From positions 1 to 64,000 of the forward strand of contig JAUIFE010000002.1 of assembly GCA_030429565.1 (NCBI GenBank): a stretch of DNA of 64,000 nt, in the 5' to 3' direction. Positions 50,717 to 59,246 of this stretch are shown here, piece by piece; within the stretch, counting starts at the first letter, position 1; each line of letters opens with the position of its first letter. The notes under the pieces were generated by a model. That model did no database searches. It worked only from the letters and a program-made list of their open reading frames with translations, and was not told the DNA's origin. The position numbers and the translations under genes were made by a program. The DNA is from Holophagae bacterium (GTDB lineage: Bacteria; Acidobacteriota; Holophagae; Acanthopleuribacterales; Acanthopleuribacteraceae).

Positions 50717-50809
50717 AATTTCAGTTGTCTCATCGCCACGTCCGCGTTGCAATGGGAACTCAAGGCACGCCTCCCTGTGCCCCATTACTTTCCCTTCCAG
50801 GAGCAACTG

Positions 50810-51532
50810 ATGTTTTACCGTATCTTTTTATCCATGCTCGCGCTTTTGATCCTCAACATGGCCGGCCTCCACGCCGCCGACCCACCCTGGACCTTACGCG
50901 GTGACGGTTACCTCGTCATCACCAAATCGTCGACGGCCGACAACCTTGCCGATGCCGCTATTCCCGAAGCCTTGGCCGACAGTTACGTCAACGACATTAA
51001 TATAATGATGCTGGTCGATTACCAGGAATCACCGGTCGGCCCCTATGGCGAACTGCTGTACATGCCGGGAAACTTTCGCTTTGCCGACGGTCGCCGACAC
51101 TTCAGCATCACGAAGATTTTTGTGGACTCGCAGCAGAGTCTCGTCGATGGCCGTCGCAACTGGGGTATCCCCAAAGAATTGGCTGACTTTCATTTCAGCG
51201 ATGAGGATGGTGATACCTGGGTTGAAGTCGGCGACGCGGACGGCGTTTTTGCCGAAATGCGCTTCACCCCTTTTGGCCCCTCCTTTCCCGTCAACACATT
51301 TTGGATTGCGCCGATCTTTCGCACCCTCGGCCAGGTGCTCGACGACACCACCTTCGTTTTCACCCTCGCCGGCGAAGGCCGCGCGCGCTTCGCCCACTTC
51401 GATCCGATCTTCTTCGACCCGGCCCGCTTCCCCGACATGCAAACTCGCAAAGTCATCGCCGCCGTGCGCGTTGAAAACTTCACACTGACCTTTCCCGTCG
51501 CCGACACCATCGACGGCGTTGCGGCCCCATAA
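50810..51532 (+). CDS. Exported acetoacetate-decarboxylase-fold protein
   Basis: The 240-residue protein has a signal peptide (MFYRIFLSMLALLILNMAGLHA). The body resembles the acetoacetate decarboxylase (ADC) superfamily: YQESPVGPYGELLYMPG followed about 45 residues later by NWGIPKELADF, where ADC has its WG-x-PK segment with the Schiff-base lysine. The enzyme class decarboxylates beta-keto acids, but secreted relatives may act on other substrates or none. The ATG at 50810 has AGGAG 7 bases upstream; the longer frame adds nothing useful. It is divergent from the NRPS operon and ends 4 bases before a strong terminator, so it is monocistronic. ADC-like enzymes occur in some natural-product loci, so a link is conceivable but unproven. 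Confidence 0.68.
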   Translation: MFYRIFLSMLALLILNMAGLHAADPPWTLRGDGYLVITKSSTADNLADAAIPEALADSYVNDINIMMLVDYQESPVGPYGELLYMPGNFRFADGRRHFSITKIFVDSQQSLVDGRRNWGIPKELADFHFSDEDGDTWVEVGDADGVFAEMRFTPFGPSFPVNTFWIAPIFRTLGQVLDDTTFVFTLAGEGRARFAHFDPIFFDPARFPDMQTRKVIAAVRVENFTLTFPVADTIDGVAAP

Positions 51533-51536
51533 CACC

Positions 51537-51568
51537 AAACCCACCGGCCGCTCAGCCGGTGGGTTTTT
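51537..51568 (+). terminator. Strong intrinsic terminator
   Basis: AAACCCACCGGC (51537-51548) pairs perfectly with GCCGGTGGGTTT (51555-51566) across the six-base loop CGCTCA, followed by a T-run to 51568. It starts 4 bases after the stop of the ADC-like gene. Confidence 0.9.
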
Positions 51569-51714
51569 GTGAAGATGGTCGGTGGTGGGGCGCGTGCGTC
51601 ATGGTGACAGCATCTGCCAACCGCGTCCAGGCGGCGATCGACACGCGCGACGGCCGACTCACCCATGGCTGGAAAAGGCCAGGTTAGGAACGCACGCATG
51701 CTCGTGTATTGAAC

Positions 51715-52674
51715 CTAAAGCGTACGATAGCTTTTGTGGCGAATCACCCAACACCCCTCAATTCGGTGCAGGGTCAGGTAATCACGGAACAGGAAGCTCA
51801 AGACCCGTACCTCGGCCGTCACCCAAGCCAAGGGTCCGTCAATCTGCAGGTGGGTCAGCGTCTTTTGATAAGCATCACCCTGGTCGCGCAGCGGTGGCTG
51901 CGCCAGAACGCGCGTGATAAAGGCCGGCGCCGATTCTTCCCGTGGCGCGTCACCCAAATAACCCGATACAAAGGCTTCCGGGTGAAAAGCGCGCTCACAC
52001 AGCGCACCATCACCCAGCCAAGTGCCGAGAAAATAATCGAGCACCACCGAACGTACCGCCGTTTCGTCGGCGAGCTGCAGCACTTGGCGCTTTGGATCTT
52101 GAGAAAGTCGCGCTGTCTCTTGCAGCCATTGATCATGCAGCCATTTTTGCGTGCGCCGTTTTCCCGGCATCTCAATCCAATAGATGTCGCGTTCGAAGGT
52201 AATCACCTGGCCGTCGCCGGCCACAATCACCCAAAAATACAACCCATCGCTGGGCCGACGCATTTTGACCTTCATCCCCGCGACGAGGTGCTCGGCCCCC
52301 TCGTATACCACCGTTTCATCGTGGCGTTCGATCCACAAAACGGTGCGGTCGTCGACCAGCTCGGGTGCAACCTGCTCAAGAAAAGCCGTCGCCACCGTCG
52401 CCGCCTGTTCGCGGGTAGGCAGGTCGGCCTGCACCATGCCACGATGCAAACGCGTCAAACCCAATAAACGATCCGAGAGCGGATCGAGCAACACCGCCAC
52501 CTGCTCGCCGGCCAAGCCGGCACCGTCGGGGGCGAACCGCAACCAAAGTGCGGGTTGATCGTCAAAGTCGACGTGAGCACGAACCCTCAGTTCGAAAGAG
52601 GCAGGTAGCCAGGAAGTTAAATCGAGCGCGGAGAAACGGATCAAAGCCTGCTCGGCAGAAGCACTAAAAAGCAT
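51715..52674 (-). CDS. Hypothetical protein with C-terminal NTF2/lumazine-binding-like domain
   Basis: This 319-residue cytosolic protein has an N-terminal half of mixed beta character (phrases VKMRRPSDGLYFWVI and TFERDIYWIE) that I cannot place. Its C-terminal half, about residues 195-319, starts AVRSVVLDYFLGTWLGD. It contains CERAFHPEAFVSGYL and ends with strands WVTAEVRVLSFLFRDYLTLHRIEGCWVI. That resembles the putative lumazine-binding/SnoaL-like NTF2 cone fold, a small-ligand pocket. The ATG has GAGG upstream. The MerR gene lies 59 bases upstream on the same strand, so the two probably form an operon and this protein may be its target or ligand-binding partner. Confidence 0.6.
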   Translation of the reverse strand: MLFSASAEQALIRFSALDLTSWLPASFELRVRAHVDFDDQPALWLRFAPDGAGLAGEQVAVLLDPLSDRLLGLTRLHRGMVQADLPTREQAATVATAFLEQVAPELVDDRTVLWIERHDETVVYEGAEHLVAGMKVKMRRPSDGLYFWVIVAGDGQVITFERDIYWIEMPGKRRTQKWLHDQWLQETARLSQDPKRQVLQLADETAVRSVVLDYFLGTWLGDGALCERAFHPEAFVSGYLGDAPREESAPAFITRVLAQPPLRDQGDAYQKTLTHLQIDGPLAWVTAEVRVLSFLFRDYLTLHRIEGCWVIRHKSYRTL

Positions 52675-52733
52675 GGGGGAACCTCGCCAAAGTTAATCTA
52701 ACGTCAGGTGTAGATTTTAGTTAAAAAAAAGGC

Positions 52734-53120
52734 CTACTCGTGTTCGGCCGCCTCAATCAGGCCTTCCAAGCGGGCGATGTTGCGCAGCAGATCGTCGCGA
52801 AATCGCGTCACCTCGGCCAGACGTCGGTCGGCGTCGCCGAGATGGTTTTTCAAGATGCGTAACACTTCGCGTTTTCCGCGTAACCCGCTGTTATCTTCGA
52901 AATAAAGGTGAATCACCTCGCCGATTTCGTCCAACGACAAGCCCAACGCCTTAAGCGCAGCAATCTTTTGCAAGCGCTTAAGCGTCGTTTCGTCGTAGTA
53001 GCGATAGCCCCGACCTTCGCGGTGGCTCGGCTGAATCAGACCCTTTTGTTCGTAGAAATGAATCGTCCGATGACTGAGACCGGCGCGACGCGCCAACTCA
53101 CCAATTTTCATAGCCGCCAT
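52734..53120 (-). CDS. MerR-family transcriptional regulator
   Basis: The 128-residue protein has the MerR winged helix (about residues 4-72: KIGELARRAGLSHRTIHFYEQ, then GYRYYDE and LKRLQKIAALKALGLSLDEI). A coiled-coil dimerisation helix with a long acidic/basic register ends EAAEHE. No metal-binding cysteines are seen, so a small-molecule or drug effector is more likely than a metal. The ATG at 53120 has GAGG 5 bases upstream. Its own promoter has an 18-base spacer, slightly long, as MerR-type promoters often are. The NTF2-like protein gene follows 59 bases after its stop. Confidence 0.9.
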   Translation of the reverse strand: MAAMKIGELARRAGLSHRTIHFYEQKGLIQPSHREGRGYRYYDETTLKRLQKIAALKALGLSLDEIGEVIHLYFEDNSGLRGKREVLRILKNHLGDADRRLAEVTRFRDDLLRNIARLEGLIEAAEHE

Positions 53121-53140
53121 CAAAACCTCACGTGAACTGT

Positions 53141-53170
53141 AGTTTATTGGGTTCGCCTAGCCGCTGTCAA
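53141..53170 (-). promoter_or_regulatory. Promoter of the merR-like gene with long spacer
   Basis: On the - strand TTGACA (53170-53165) and TAAACT (53146-53141) are separated by 18 bases. The start codon lies 20 bases after the -10, leaving a very short leader. The extended spacer suits MerR-type activation by DNA twisting. Confidence 0.5.
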
Positions 53171-53346
53171 CCTCGGCCCGACGGCTCATCATAAACCATC
53201 GATCCATTCGCAGCGCCGGTTTGATGCCGACCAACCTCAACCGGCACCCGTCGTCACGGATCGATTCGATTCAAACCCGCATGATCGGATTTGGTATTCT
53301 TCTTGAAAAGAACACCTGCCAACTTGGTTCGGAGGTGAGGCAACCC

Positions 53347-54318
53347 ATGACAGTGAACCCTTCGCTGTGGTCACGATACCGTCTCAGCATGCAACTCGGC
53401 GTGGCCGGCCTGATACTGGGCGTCATCGATCTCGGCTTTTTCGTGGCGTTTGGCTTCGACATTACCGTTTCCGGCCACGACGGCACGCTTATTTTTGGCC
53501 TGTATCTGTCGCTAACCTTCGGTATCCTCGGCGCCTTCGCCGGTGTGTTGTTCGATCAGCGCCGCCGCGAACTGGAACACGCCCAGGTGCGAGAAGCCAA
53601 CCTTTCGCTGCGCAACACCATGCAGCAAAAAATCAATCAAACCGAAAAGCTGGCGGCCCTCGGTCAAATTGCCGCCGGCGTCGCCCACGAGGTGCGCAAC
53701 CCGCTGGCCATTATCCGCTGCCAAGTCCAAAACCTTGCCGAGGACGTCGCCGAAGGGATTCAGCCTAAACACACGGACTTTGACGACATCCTCACTGAAA
53801 TTGATCGTTTGGGTCGCGCTGTCGAAGCCATCCTCGGTTTTGCGCGACCACTGCAGCCACAACCGCGCCGCCTCAACGCCGCCGCCCTGTGGCGACAAAT
53901 CAACCAATTAGCCCGTGCCGCCCTCGCGGAGTCCGATGCGACGCTTGATTGCGACCCACTCCAGGAACCGGCACCCACGCTTGAACTCGATCCCGATCTC
54001 ACCTGCCAAATTGTTTTGGGTCTGGTCGGCAACGCCGTTCAAACGCAGGCCGATCGGCTGCGCCTGAGTTGTCGTGAAGACAGCGGTACTTGGTCGGTTA
54101 GCGTGGCCGACAACGGACCGGGCGTGCCGGCGGCAGCGCGCGAGAAAATTTTCGAACCCTTTTACACGACCCGAACCGACGGCCACGGTCTCGGCTTGGC
54201 CATCGCCCGCCAGATCGCGCGGGCTCAGGGCGGTCGCCTCGATGTCGGTGAAGCCGATTTGGGCGGCGCGCTTTTTACGCTAACCCTGCCCCGCACCAAG
54301 GAGGCCGACGGTGCCTGA
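53347..54318 (+). CDS. NtrB-like sensor histidine kinase
   Basis: The 323-residue kinase has two membrane segments near residues 18-38 and 45-72 with a short loop, then a coiled linker and a HisKA domain. The phosphoacceptor is His114 in GVAHEVRNPLAIIRC, followed by an ATPase domain with N box LVGNAVQTQ, DNGPGVP and GHGLGLAIARQIARAQGG. There is no large extracytoplasmic domain, so the signal is probably sensed within the membrane or by a partner. The ATG at 53347 has GGAGG upstream; the earlier frame has no support. It overlaps the sigma-54 regulator by 8 bases and forms a two-gene operon with it. Confidence 0.9.
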   Translation: MTVNPSLWSRYRLSMQLGVAGLILGVIDLGFFVAFGFDITVSGHDGTLIFGLYLSLTFGILGAFAGVLFDQRRRELEHAQVREANLSLRNTMQQKINQTEKLAALGQIAAGVAHEVRNPLAIIRCQVQNLAEDVAEGIQPKHTDFDDILTEIDRLGRAVEAILGFARPLQPQPRRLNAAALWRQINQLARAALAESDATLDCDPLQEPAPTLELDPDLTCQIVLGLVGNAVQTQADRLRLSCREDSGTWSVSVADNGPGVPAAAREKIFEPFYTTRTDGHGLGLAIARQIARAQGGRLDVGEADLGGALFTLTLPRTKEADGA

Positions 54319-55657
54319 ACGCATTTTGATCGTCGACGATGAACGACCGATGGCGCACGCCGTCGCCCGCGCCTTAGAACGCAAGGGCTACCTATGCCGG
54401 GTATTTTTCGACGGCCACGAAGCCCTCCAGGGCTTTAAAGCGGAAGGCGCCGATTTGGTCATCACCGATCAACGCATGCCAACCATGAGCGGAATTACAC
54501 TCCTGCAACACCTCAAAGAACTGGCGCCCGATCTGCCCGTCATCTTCTTAACGGCTTATGCCGACGTGGCGCGCGCGGTGGAAGCGATGAAACTCGGCGC
54601 CTTCGACTATTTAACCAAACCGTTTGATAACAACGAGCTGCGCACTCAAGTCGCGCGCGCCCTCAAACTCAATCAATTGGAACAAGAAAACGACCGCCTG
54701 CGATGCGCTTTGCGCGGTCAACGGGGTGAAATCGAGCCGCAAAGCAAAGCCATGCGCGCCGTTTTCTCGCTGGCCGACCGCGCCGCCGCCAGTGACGCAA
54801 CCGTGTTGTTGCAAGGTGAGAGCGGCACCGGCAAAGAAGTCGTGGCGCGGCGCATTCACTGGCACAGCCCGCGTTTGCAACAGCCGTTGGTGGCGGTTAA
54901 CTGTAAAGCCTTCGCCGAGAACCTGCTGGAAAGCGAATTGTTCGGCCACGTCAAAGGCGCTTTTACCGGTGCGCAAACGGCCCGGCGTGGTTGTTTCGAG
55001 CGCGCCGACGGCGGCACTCTATTCCTCGACGAAATCGGCGAAATCAGTTTGTCGTTTCAGGCCAAGCTGTTGCGTGTCCTGCAGGAACGAGAAGTGGTGC
55101 CGGTTGGCGGCGACCAACCGCGTCCTTTTGATACGCGTGTGATTGCCGCCACCAATCGCAACCTTCGCGCTGATATCGCGGCGGGTCGCTTCCGTGAAGA
55201 CCTGTACTTCCGCCTTAATGTGATCCCCATCGCCATCCCGCCCTTGCGCGAACGGCGCGAGGATGTCCTACCGTTAGCCGAGTCGTTCCTGCAGCAACAC
55301 GCCCATCAAAGTGGCCGCCGATTCCAGTTCAGCTCTCTGGCACAAAAACGATTACACGACCATGCATGGCCGGGAAATGTGCGCGAGTTGGAGAATACCG
55401 TTGAACGAGCCGCCGTGTTGGCGCGCGAGGAAACCATCGAAGCCGAGGACTTATTGCTGGAACAGCTCGCGCCGCCGTCAACCGCGACCCATGATGCGGC
55501 CTTGCCCAGTCTGCAGGAAGCGCTGGACCGCGCCGCCGAAGAGGTGATTCGCCGCGCGCTGGATCAATGCGCGGGTCGCAAACAGGAGGCGGCCCGACTG
55601 CTCGGGGTGGAGCGCACCACGCTTTATCGGTTCATGAAGAAGCTCGATTTAGATTGA
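54311..55657 (+). CDS. NtrC-family sigma-54-dependent response regulator
   Basis: The 448-residue protein has a receiver domain (Asp53 in LVITDQRMP). The AAA+ domain has Walker A GESGTGKE, the sigma-54 contact loop GAFTGAQ, Walker [12 protein letters not shown] and the arginine finger region. A Fis-type helix-turn-helix follows at the end ([22 protein letters not shown]). It starts at a GTG with AAGGAGG 6 bases upstream, inside the end of the kinase gene, so the two are translationally coupled. Such regulators bind upstream sites and drive sigma-54 RNA polymerase. No -24/-12 promoter was obvious nearby, so its targets may be elsewhere. Confidence 0.95.
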   Translation: MPERILIVDDERPMAHAVARALERKGYLCRVFFDGHEALQGFKAEGADLVITDQRMPTMSGITLLQHLKELAPDLPVIFLTAYADVARAVEAMKLGAFDYLTKPFDNNELRTQVARALKLNQLEQENDRLRCALRGQRGEIEPQSKAMRAVFSLADRAAASDATVLLQGESGTGKEVVARRIHWHSPRLQQPLVAVNCKAFAENLLESELFGHVKGAFTGAQTARRGCFERADGGTLFLDEIGEISLSFQAKLLRVLQEREVVPVGGDQPRPFDTRVIAATNRNLRADIAAGRFREDLYFRLNVIPIAIPPLRERREDVLPLAESFLQQHAHQSGRRFQFSSLAQKRLHDHAWPGNVRELENTVERAAVLAREETIEAEDLLLEQLAPPSTATHDAALPSLQEALDRAAEEVIRRALDQCAGRKQEAARLLGVERTTLYRFMKKLDLD

Positions 55658-56013
55658 GCACCAGCGATGCTCTAGGAGCACCTGAGTTGCAGTTGTGCAC
55701 CATTGACGTTGCACAACTGCAACGTCGCCTAAACGGTCGTCGCCTAAACATCCCGCCAATCTTAGTCCAACCAAGAGTAGCGGTATTTTTTGACACAGGC
55801 GACACGCGCCTCTGCCAACAAGGCGCCAATGACAACCTTATTATTTCCAAAGCATTCACCAAAATAATGGCGTTCCAGCCGCCGAAGCCCATCAAGCGCG
55901 ACGCTTTTCATTCAAAAAACGCTGTCGGCCGGCCCCGTTTGGTTTTGACTTTGCACTTAGAGAATCCCCGTCGGTAGCGCACTACCGCCAAAAAACAGTC
56001 GGAGGGTTCCGCT
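55658..56013. other. Intergenic region after the sigma-54 regulator
   Basis: No gene is supported in this stretch; open frames here lack ribosome sites and domains. It holds the 14-base inverted repeat at 55686-55723. The last 15 bases contain the GGAGG ribosome site of the DUF2834 gene. Confidence 0.4.
55686..55723. repeat. Perfect 14-bp inverted repeat
   Basis: GTTGCAGTTGTGCA (55686-55699) and TGCACAACTGCAAC (55710-55723) are exact inverse copies around a 10-base loop. There is no T-run after it, so it is a poor intrinsic terminator. It could be an enhancer-type operator for the adjacent sigma-54 activator or an mRNA-stabilising hairpin. Confidence 0.6.
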
Positions 56014-56340
56014 ATGTGGAAAAAAATCATCTTGGGTGTCTTGTTTATCGATTTTTCGTTTTTGAATCTGCGCGCCTTGTCGGCGTTCAGCTATTTCGGT
56101 GTCCTTGAAGCTGTCTTCGCCAACCAGGCAACGCAACTCGTGTTTGCCGATCTGTGCATCAGCCTCGGCCTTGTGTTGGCGTGGATGTTTAAGGACGCCC
56201 GCGCCAAACAGCGGTATTTTTGGCCCTATGCGCTGGTTACGCTGCTCTTCGGTGTCGCCGGCCCGCTCGCCTACCTGCTCGTTGAAGAATTCTTCGAGGT
56301 CCCGGACGCGCTCAACCAGGCCGCTCGCACAAGCGCCTAA
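56014..56340 (+). CDS. DUF2834 small membrane protein
   Basis: The 108-residue protein has three hydrophobic segments (about 5-26, 37-59 and 69-90). The phrases VLFIDFSFLNLRAL, ATQLVFADLCISLGLVLAW and YFWPYALVTLLFGVAGPLAYLL match the DUF2834 family, which is often annotated with no function. It should lie in the inner membrane. The ATG has GGAGG 9 bases upstream. The ACT-domain gene follows 150 bases later on the same strand but may have its own promoter. No catalytic residues are apparent. Confidence 0.75.
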   Translation: MWKKIILGVLFIDFSFLNLRALSAFSYFGVLEAVFANQATQLVFADLCISLGLVLAWMFKDARAKQRYFWPYALVTLLFGVAGPLAYLLVEEFFEVPDALNQAARTSA

Positions 56341-56490
56341 CACCCTGGGGCCGTGGTATAGTGGCCGGCGTGCCGCCACCATCACGGCCACCCACTTGCG
56401 TCAGCCGGGACGACCCGCCGACCCCAACCCGAAGCCGGGACGACCCGAAGCAAACTGCCGCCGACACGCGGCAAGCAGCGAGGTGCGACC

Positions 56491-56904
56491 ATGAGCGGAG
56501 AAGTGAATCTCCATCGTTTATTAGCCGGCTTGACAGCAGAATGCCAAGCCGAGGTCTACGTGTTTGTGACGCTACCCGAGGAAACGGTACTCCCGGCCGG
56601 TCTCAAACCGCGCATGCTGTTTCGCGAAGGTGAAGGTCTAACCCTTATCGTGGAACAACACCAAGCCCTAGAATTCGGTTGGCCCAGTGCCTTTCCCTGC
56701 CGCATGATCACTTTGACCGTTCACTCTTCCCTGGAAGCCGTTGGCTTTATGGCGCGCATTGCCACGGCACTCGCTGACCGAGGTTTGGGCGTCAATCCGG
56801 TGTCTGCCTTTTTTCACGACCACCTGTTCATCCCCCTCGGCCGCGAGGCCGATGCCCTGGCCGCTCTGGCCGATCTGGCCGCCAAAGCCAAACAGAGCGA
56901 TTGA
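56491..56904 (+). CDS. ACT-domain protein (DUF2241-like)
   Basis: The 137-residue protein starts MSGEVNLHRLLAGL and carries a two-part ACT-like fold, with CRMITLTVHSSLEAVGFMARIATALADRGLGVNPVSAFFHDHLFIP in the second half. This pattern matches stand-alone ACT-domain proteins of the DUF2241 group, which are thought to bind amino acids or other small ligands and act as regulators. The ATG has GAGGTG upstream. Between this gene and the DUF2834 gene, the 14-base phrase GCCGGGACGACCCG occurs twice as a direct repeat (about 56403-56445). Function beyond ligand binding is unknown. Confidence 0.78.
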   Translation: MSGEVNLHRLLAGLTAECQAEVYVFVTLPEETVLPAGLKPRMLFREGEGLTLIVEQHQALEFGWPSAFPCRMITLTVHSSLEAVGFMARIATALADRGLGVNPVSAFFHDHLFIPLGREADALAALADLAAKAKQSD

Positions 56905-56956
56905 GCAGCACGGCACCGTGCCTTGCGAACACGCCACCGTACCGCGCCTTGTTTCA

Positions 56957-57373
56957 TTAGACCAAGCTCAAACGAACGGGAACATTGCCGCGCGTCGCGT
57001 GGGAATAGGGGCACACGATGTGGGCCTTGTCGACCAGGTCCTCGAGCACCCTTTCTTCGAGGCCGGATGCTTTGATTTGCAATGCCACATCAAGCGCAAA
57101 ACCCGTGTCGACCGGGCCGATGCCGACCTGAGCTGTGACAGCCACATCAGCAGGCAAGCGCGTTTTCTCCTTGGAGGCAACGTGCTTGAGTGCGCCTAAA
57201 AAACAGGCGGCGTAACCGGCGGCGAACAATTGTTCGGGGTTGGTGCCTTCGCCACCAGGGCCACCGAGCTGCTTGGGCATGGTTAATTTTTGGTTGAAGG
57301 CGCCGTCTTGGGAAATGGCGCGGCCGTCGCGGCCGCCGGAAGCAGAAACAGTGGCAGTGTAAAGGATATTCAT
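56957..57373 (-). CDS. ohr: Organic hydroperoxide resistance protein Ohr (OsmC/Ohr family)
   Basis: The 138-residue length is typical of Ohr. It begins MNILYTATVSASGGRDG. The two reactive cysteines are in GYAACFLGAL and HIVCPYSHATRGN, and the Arg is in the GGRDGR segment. Ohr is a cytosolic thiol peroxidase that reduces organic and fatty-acid hydroperoxides with lipoylated partners. The ATG has AGGAG 10 bases upstream. The OhrR-type repressor lies upstream on the same strand, with two operator-like repeats in the 215-base gap, so induction by organic peroxide is expected. Confidence 0.95.
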   Translation of the reverse strand: MNILYTATVSASGGRDGRAISQDGAFNQKLTMPKQLGGPGGEGTNPEQLFAAGYAACFLGALKHVASKEKTRLPADVAVTAQVGIGPVDTGFALDVALQIKASGLEERVLEDLVDKAHIVCPYSHATRGNVPVRLSLV

Positions 57374-57406
57374 GGGTTCACTCCTGATTTGGTTTTCACA
57401 GCAATC

Positions 57407-57422
57407 ATTATCGCGCTAACTA
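57407..57422. promoter_or_regulatory. Operator-like site 1 upstream of ohr
   Basis: TTATCGCGCTAACTAT lies 34 bases before the ohr start and matches site 2 at 14 of 16 positions. The core is TTA-N6-TAA-like. Its place suggests an OhrR operator covering the ohr promoter. Confidence 0.45.
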
Positions 57423-57483
57423 TCAGTCACAAAGAAAACCGCAAGCGGTGTTGCGGTCTCTTAATCGGCCAACTGCGCCAAAG

Positions 57484-57499
57484 GTTATCGCAATAACTA
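57484..57499. promoter_or_regulatory. Operator-like site 2 upstream of ohr
   Basis: TTATCGCAATAACTAT contains the inverted repeat GTTAT-CGCA-ATAAC (starting at 57483) and repeats site 1 after 77 bases in the same orientation. Confidence 0.45.
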
Positions 57500-57588
57500 T
57501 TCGCGCGCAACCTATTTCTCGATATTTTGTGAACCCACCCCGTCACAACAACCCAACCACTCGCTTTATTGCCCTTAGCAAAACACCC

Positions 57589-58032
57589 TTAGACCGTACC
57601 ACCCTCCAAACGGCCGCGTAACGCCAACAAAGTGCCGCGCAGATTTTCGAATTCTTGCTGGGCCATGCCGCAGGTGCCCGCCACCTGTTGGTTGACCGCC
57701 GCCGCTTGCTCTCGCAGCGCGCGCCCGTCTTCGGTCAATTCAATCGCCAAACTGCGTTCGTCTTTGCCGCCACGTCGTCGCACCAACAACCCTTGTTTTT
57801 CCAAACGCTTCACGACCGGCGTCAGGGCGCCGGGATTTTGGTGCAGCCGTTGCGACAGCTCTTTAAGGGTGCCGCCGTCTTTTTCCCATAGCACCAACAA
57901 CACCAAAAATTGGGGGTAGGTCAGGTTAATCGGTTCCAACAAGGCTTTGTAGATTTTGTTCATCGCCAACGACGTAGAATAAAGGGCGAAGCAAAGCTGT
58001 TGATCAAGCAACAATGGCTGGTTTTCGGTCAT
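57589..58032 (-). CDS. ohrR: OhrR-type MarR-family organic-peroxide repressor
   Basis: The 147-residue protein begins MTENQPLLLDQQLCFALYS, with the peroxide-reactive Cys14 in the LCFALYS motif that defines OhrR. The MarR winged helix follows (TLKELSQRLHQNPGALTPVVKRLEKQG, wing RRRGGKDERS). Oxidation of that Cys by organic hydroperoxide releases DNA. I use the ATG at 58032, which has GGGAG upstream; the ATG six codons earlier overlaps that ribosome site. It lies upstream of ohr on the same strand. It is divergent from the unknown gene at 58140. Confidence 0.93.
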   Translation of the reverse strand: MTENQPLLLDQQLCFALYSTSLAMNKIYKALLEPINLTYPQFLVLLVLWEKDGGTLKELSQRLHQNPGALTPVVKRLEKQGLLVRRRGGKDERSLAIELTEDGRALREQAAAVNQQVAGTCGMAQQEFENLRGTLLALRGRLEGGTV

Positions 58033-58139
58033 CACAGACTCCCCACGCATGAAAAATTAACACGCGAATCATTTTAGCGAAAAGCACACACAACCGACAT
58101 CATTCGTAACACCCTCTTCGCGGACCGGGAGCCAACGCC

Positions 58140-59099
58140 ATGGGCGAGTACTTCTTTGTCGCCAATCCACAACAGCGAGCATATCTGGACCCATTTCGCA
58201 TGTTCTCGAGCGAAAAGTGCCCCACGATCCTCCAAGACAGAAGTATGCCTGAACGAATTGCCCTGCTTGCTTGCCAATTCGAAGGAAGCGAAAAGCTCCC
58301 AGACCACCTGGTCTGGACACAGGAACTGTTAAGCACGTGGTCATCCCAGAAAATCGTTCTCTGGGGGGATTACAAATTTGAAAGCCGCACCTGGCTAATG
58401 CAGAAGCATTTCCACAACCTCACCTGGCCAACAAGCGCCATGGTCTGGGAGCACGACCTATCTAATGTCTACCAAACCCTGACCTACCCGTATTCTGGAC
58501 GCGAAAATCTGGACGGCGTCCTGGCACTGGGTCGCTCGCCACACCTCGACACCTTTCGCGCAACCACCGACCCAAGCAAACGGCCACCGCGGCCGGAACG
58601 GGTCGCGGTTGTGCAAGCCGTCACCCGCCAACTCGGCTACCCCGCGTTTTACCTGGTCAACCTACACACCCGTCAAAAAATCAAAATCTATGAGTACAGC
58701 GAACATGAAACCGTTTTCGCCCAAGAACTCGCGGAATTTGCCACCAAACTGCTCGCCCACATGGTCGTCACCCTGCCCCAGGTATATCGCAACAAAAATA
58801 AAGCGTGGTTTGACTGCCTGCGCAGCAGTTGGTCGCAACACAGCTTGTGGGTACGACCGCAGCCACCTATTGAAGTGGGTGACGACGACTATGAAGACAT
58901 CACGCCGACGATGCCCGCCGAGTTACTCGCGCTTGCCGACCTTTTTGACATTGCCCTTCAGGACCCCGTCACCATGCGATTTATCGGCAAAGTCCTTTAC
59001 CAACCTCACAATGAAGGTTTTCGCAATACGGCGTCACACATTCTCGGCTGCGACTGGCGTGCCGCCTATCACCGCGCTTTGGAAGCGTTAAATCGTTAA
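58140..59099 (+). CDS. Hypothetical protein, MGEYFFVANPQQRAYLDP type
   Basis: This 319-residue protein is of unknown function. Its opening, MGEYFFVANPQQRAYLDPFRM, resembles a recurring class of bacterial hypothetical proteins that start MGEYF and have a short domain ending IVLWGDYKF. The remainder (from about residue 130) has two helical stretches with a Trp- and Asp-rich loop (VGDDDYEDITP) and no membrane or signal segment. It should be cytosolic. The ATG has GGGAG 9 bases upstream. It is divergent from ohrR, with about 107 bases between, and is followed by a chemotaxis receptor. The family resemblance is from memory and unverified. Confidence 0.6.
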   Translation: MGEYFFVANPQQRAYLDPFRMFSSEKCPTILQDRSMPERIALLACQFEGSEKLPDHLVWTQELLSTWSSQKIVLWGDYKFESRTWLMQKHFHNLTWPTSAMVWEHDLSNVYQTLTYPYSGRENLDGVLALGRSPHLDTFRATTDPSKRPPRPERVAVVQAVTRQLGYPAFYLVNLHTRQKIKIYEYSEHETVFAQELAEFATKLLAHMVVTLPQVYRNKNKAWFDCLRSSWSQHSLWVRPQPPIEVGDDDYEDITPTMPAELLALADLFDIALQDPVTMRFIGKVLYQPHNEGFRNTASHILGCDWRAAYHRALEALNR

Positions 59100-59246
59100 T
59101 GGAAATCGGGCGATAACAACGGCTCGGGGTTATCAATGAAACCGCGATCTGCTAATCTGGAATTCTTCCAGTTCATAAAACTAAATAACGCCGCGACGCC
59201 CCTTTCGGCTGCGCCGTTACCGCGTTCTTTCCGCAAGAGGTGATCC

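Larger units (their letters stand above)
50489..50809. other. Divergent promoter region: NRPS operon and ADC-like gene
   Basis: About 320 bases without a gene. It holds the perfect -10 for the NRPS operon (50556-50561, - strand) and the palindrome at 50703-50716 near the start of the ADC-like gene. No other feature is evident. Confidence 0.5.
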
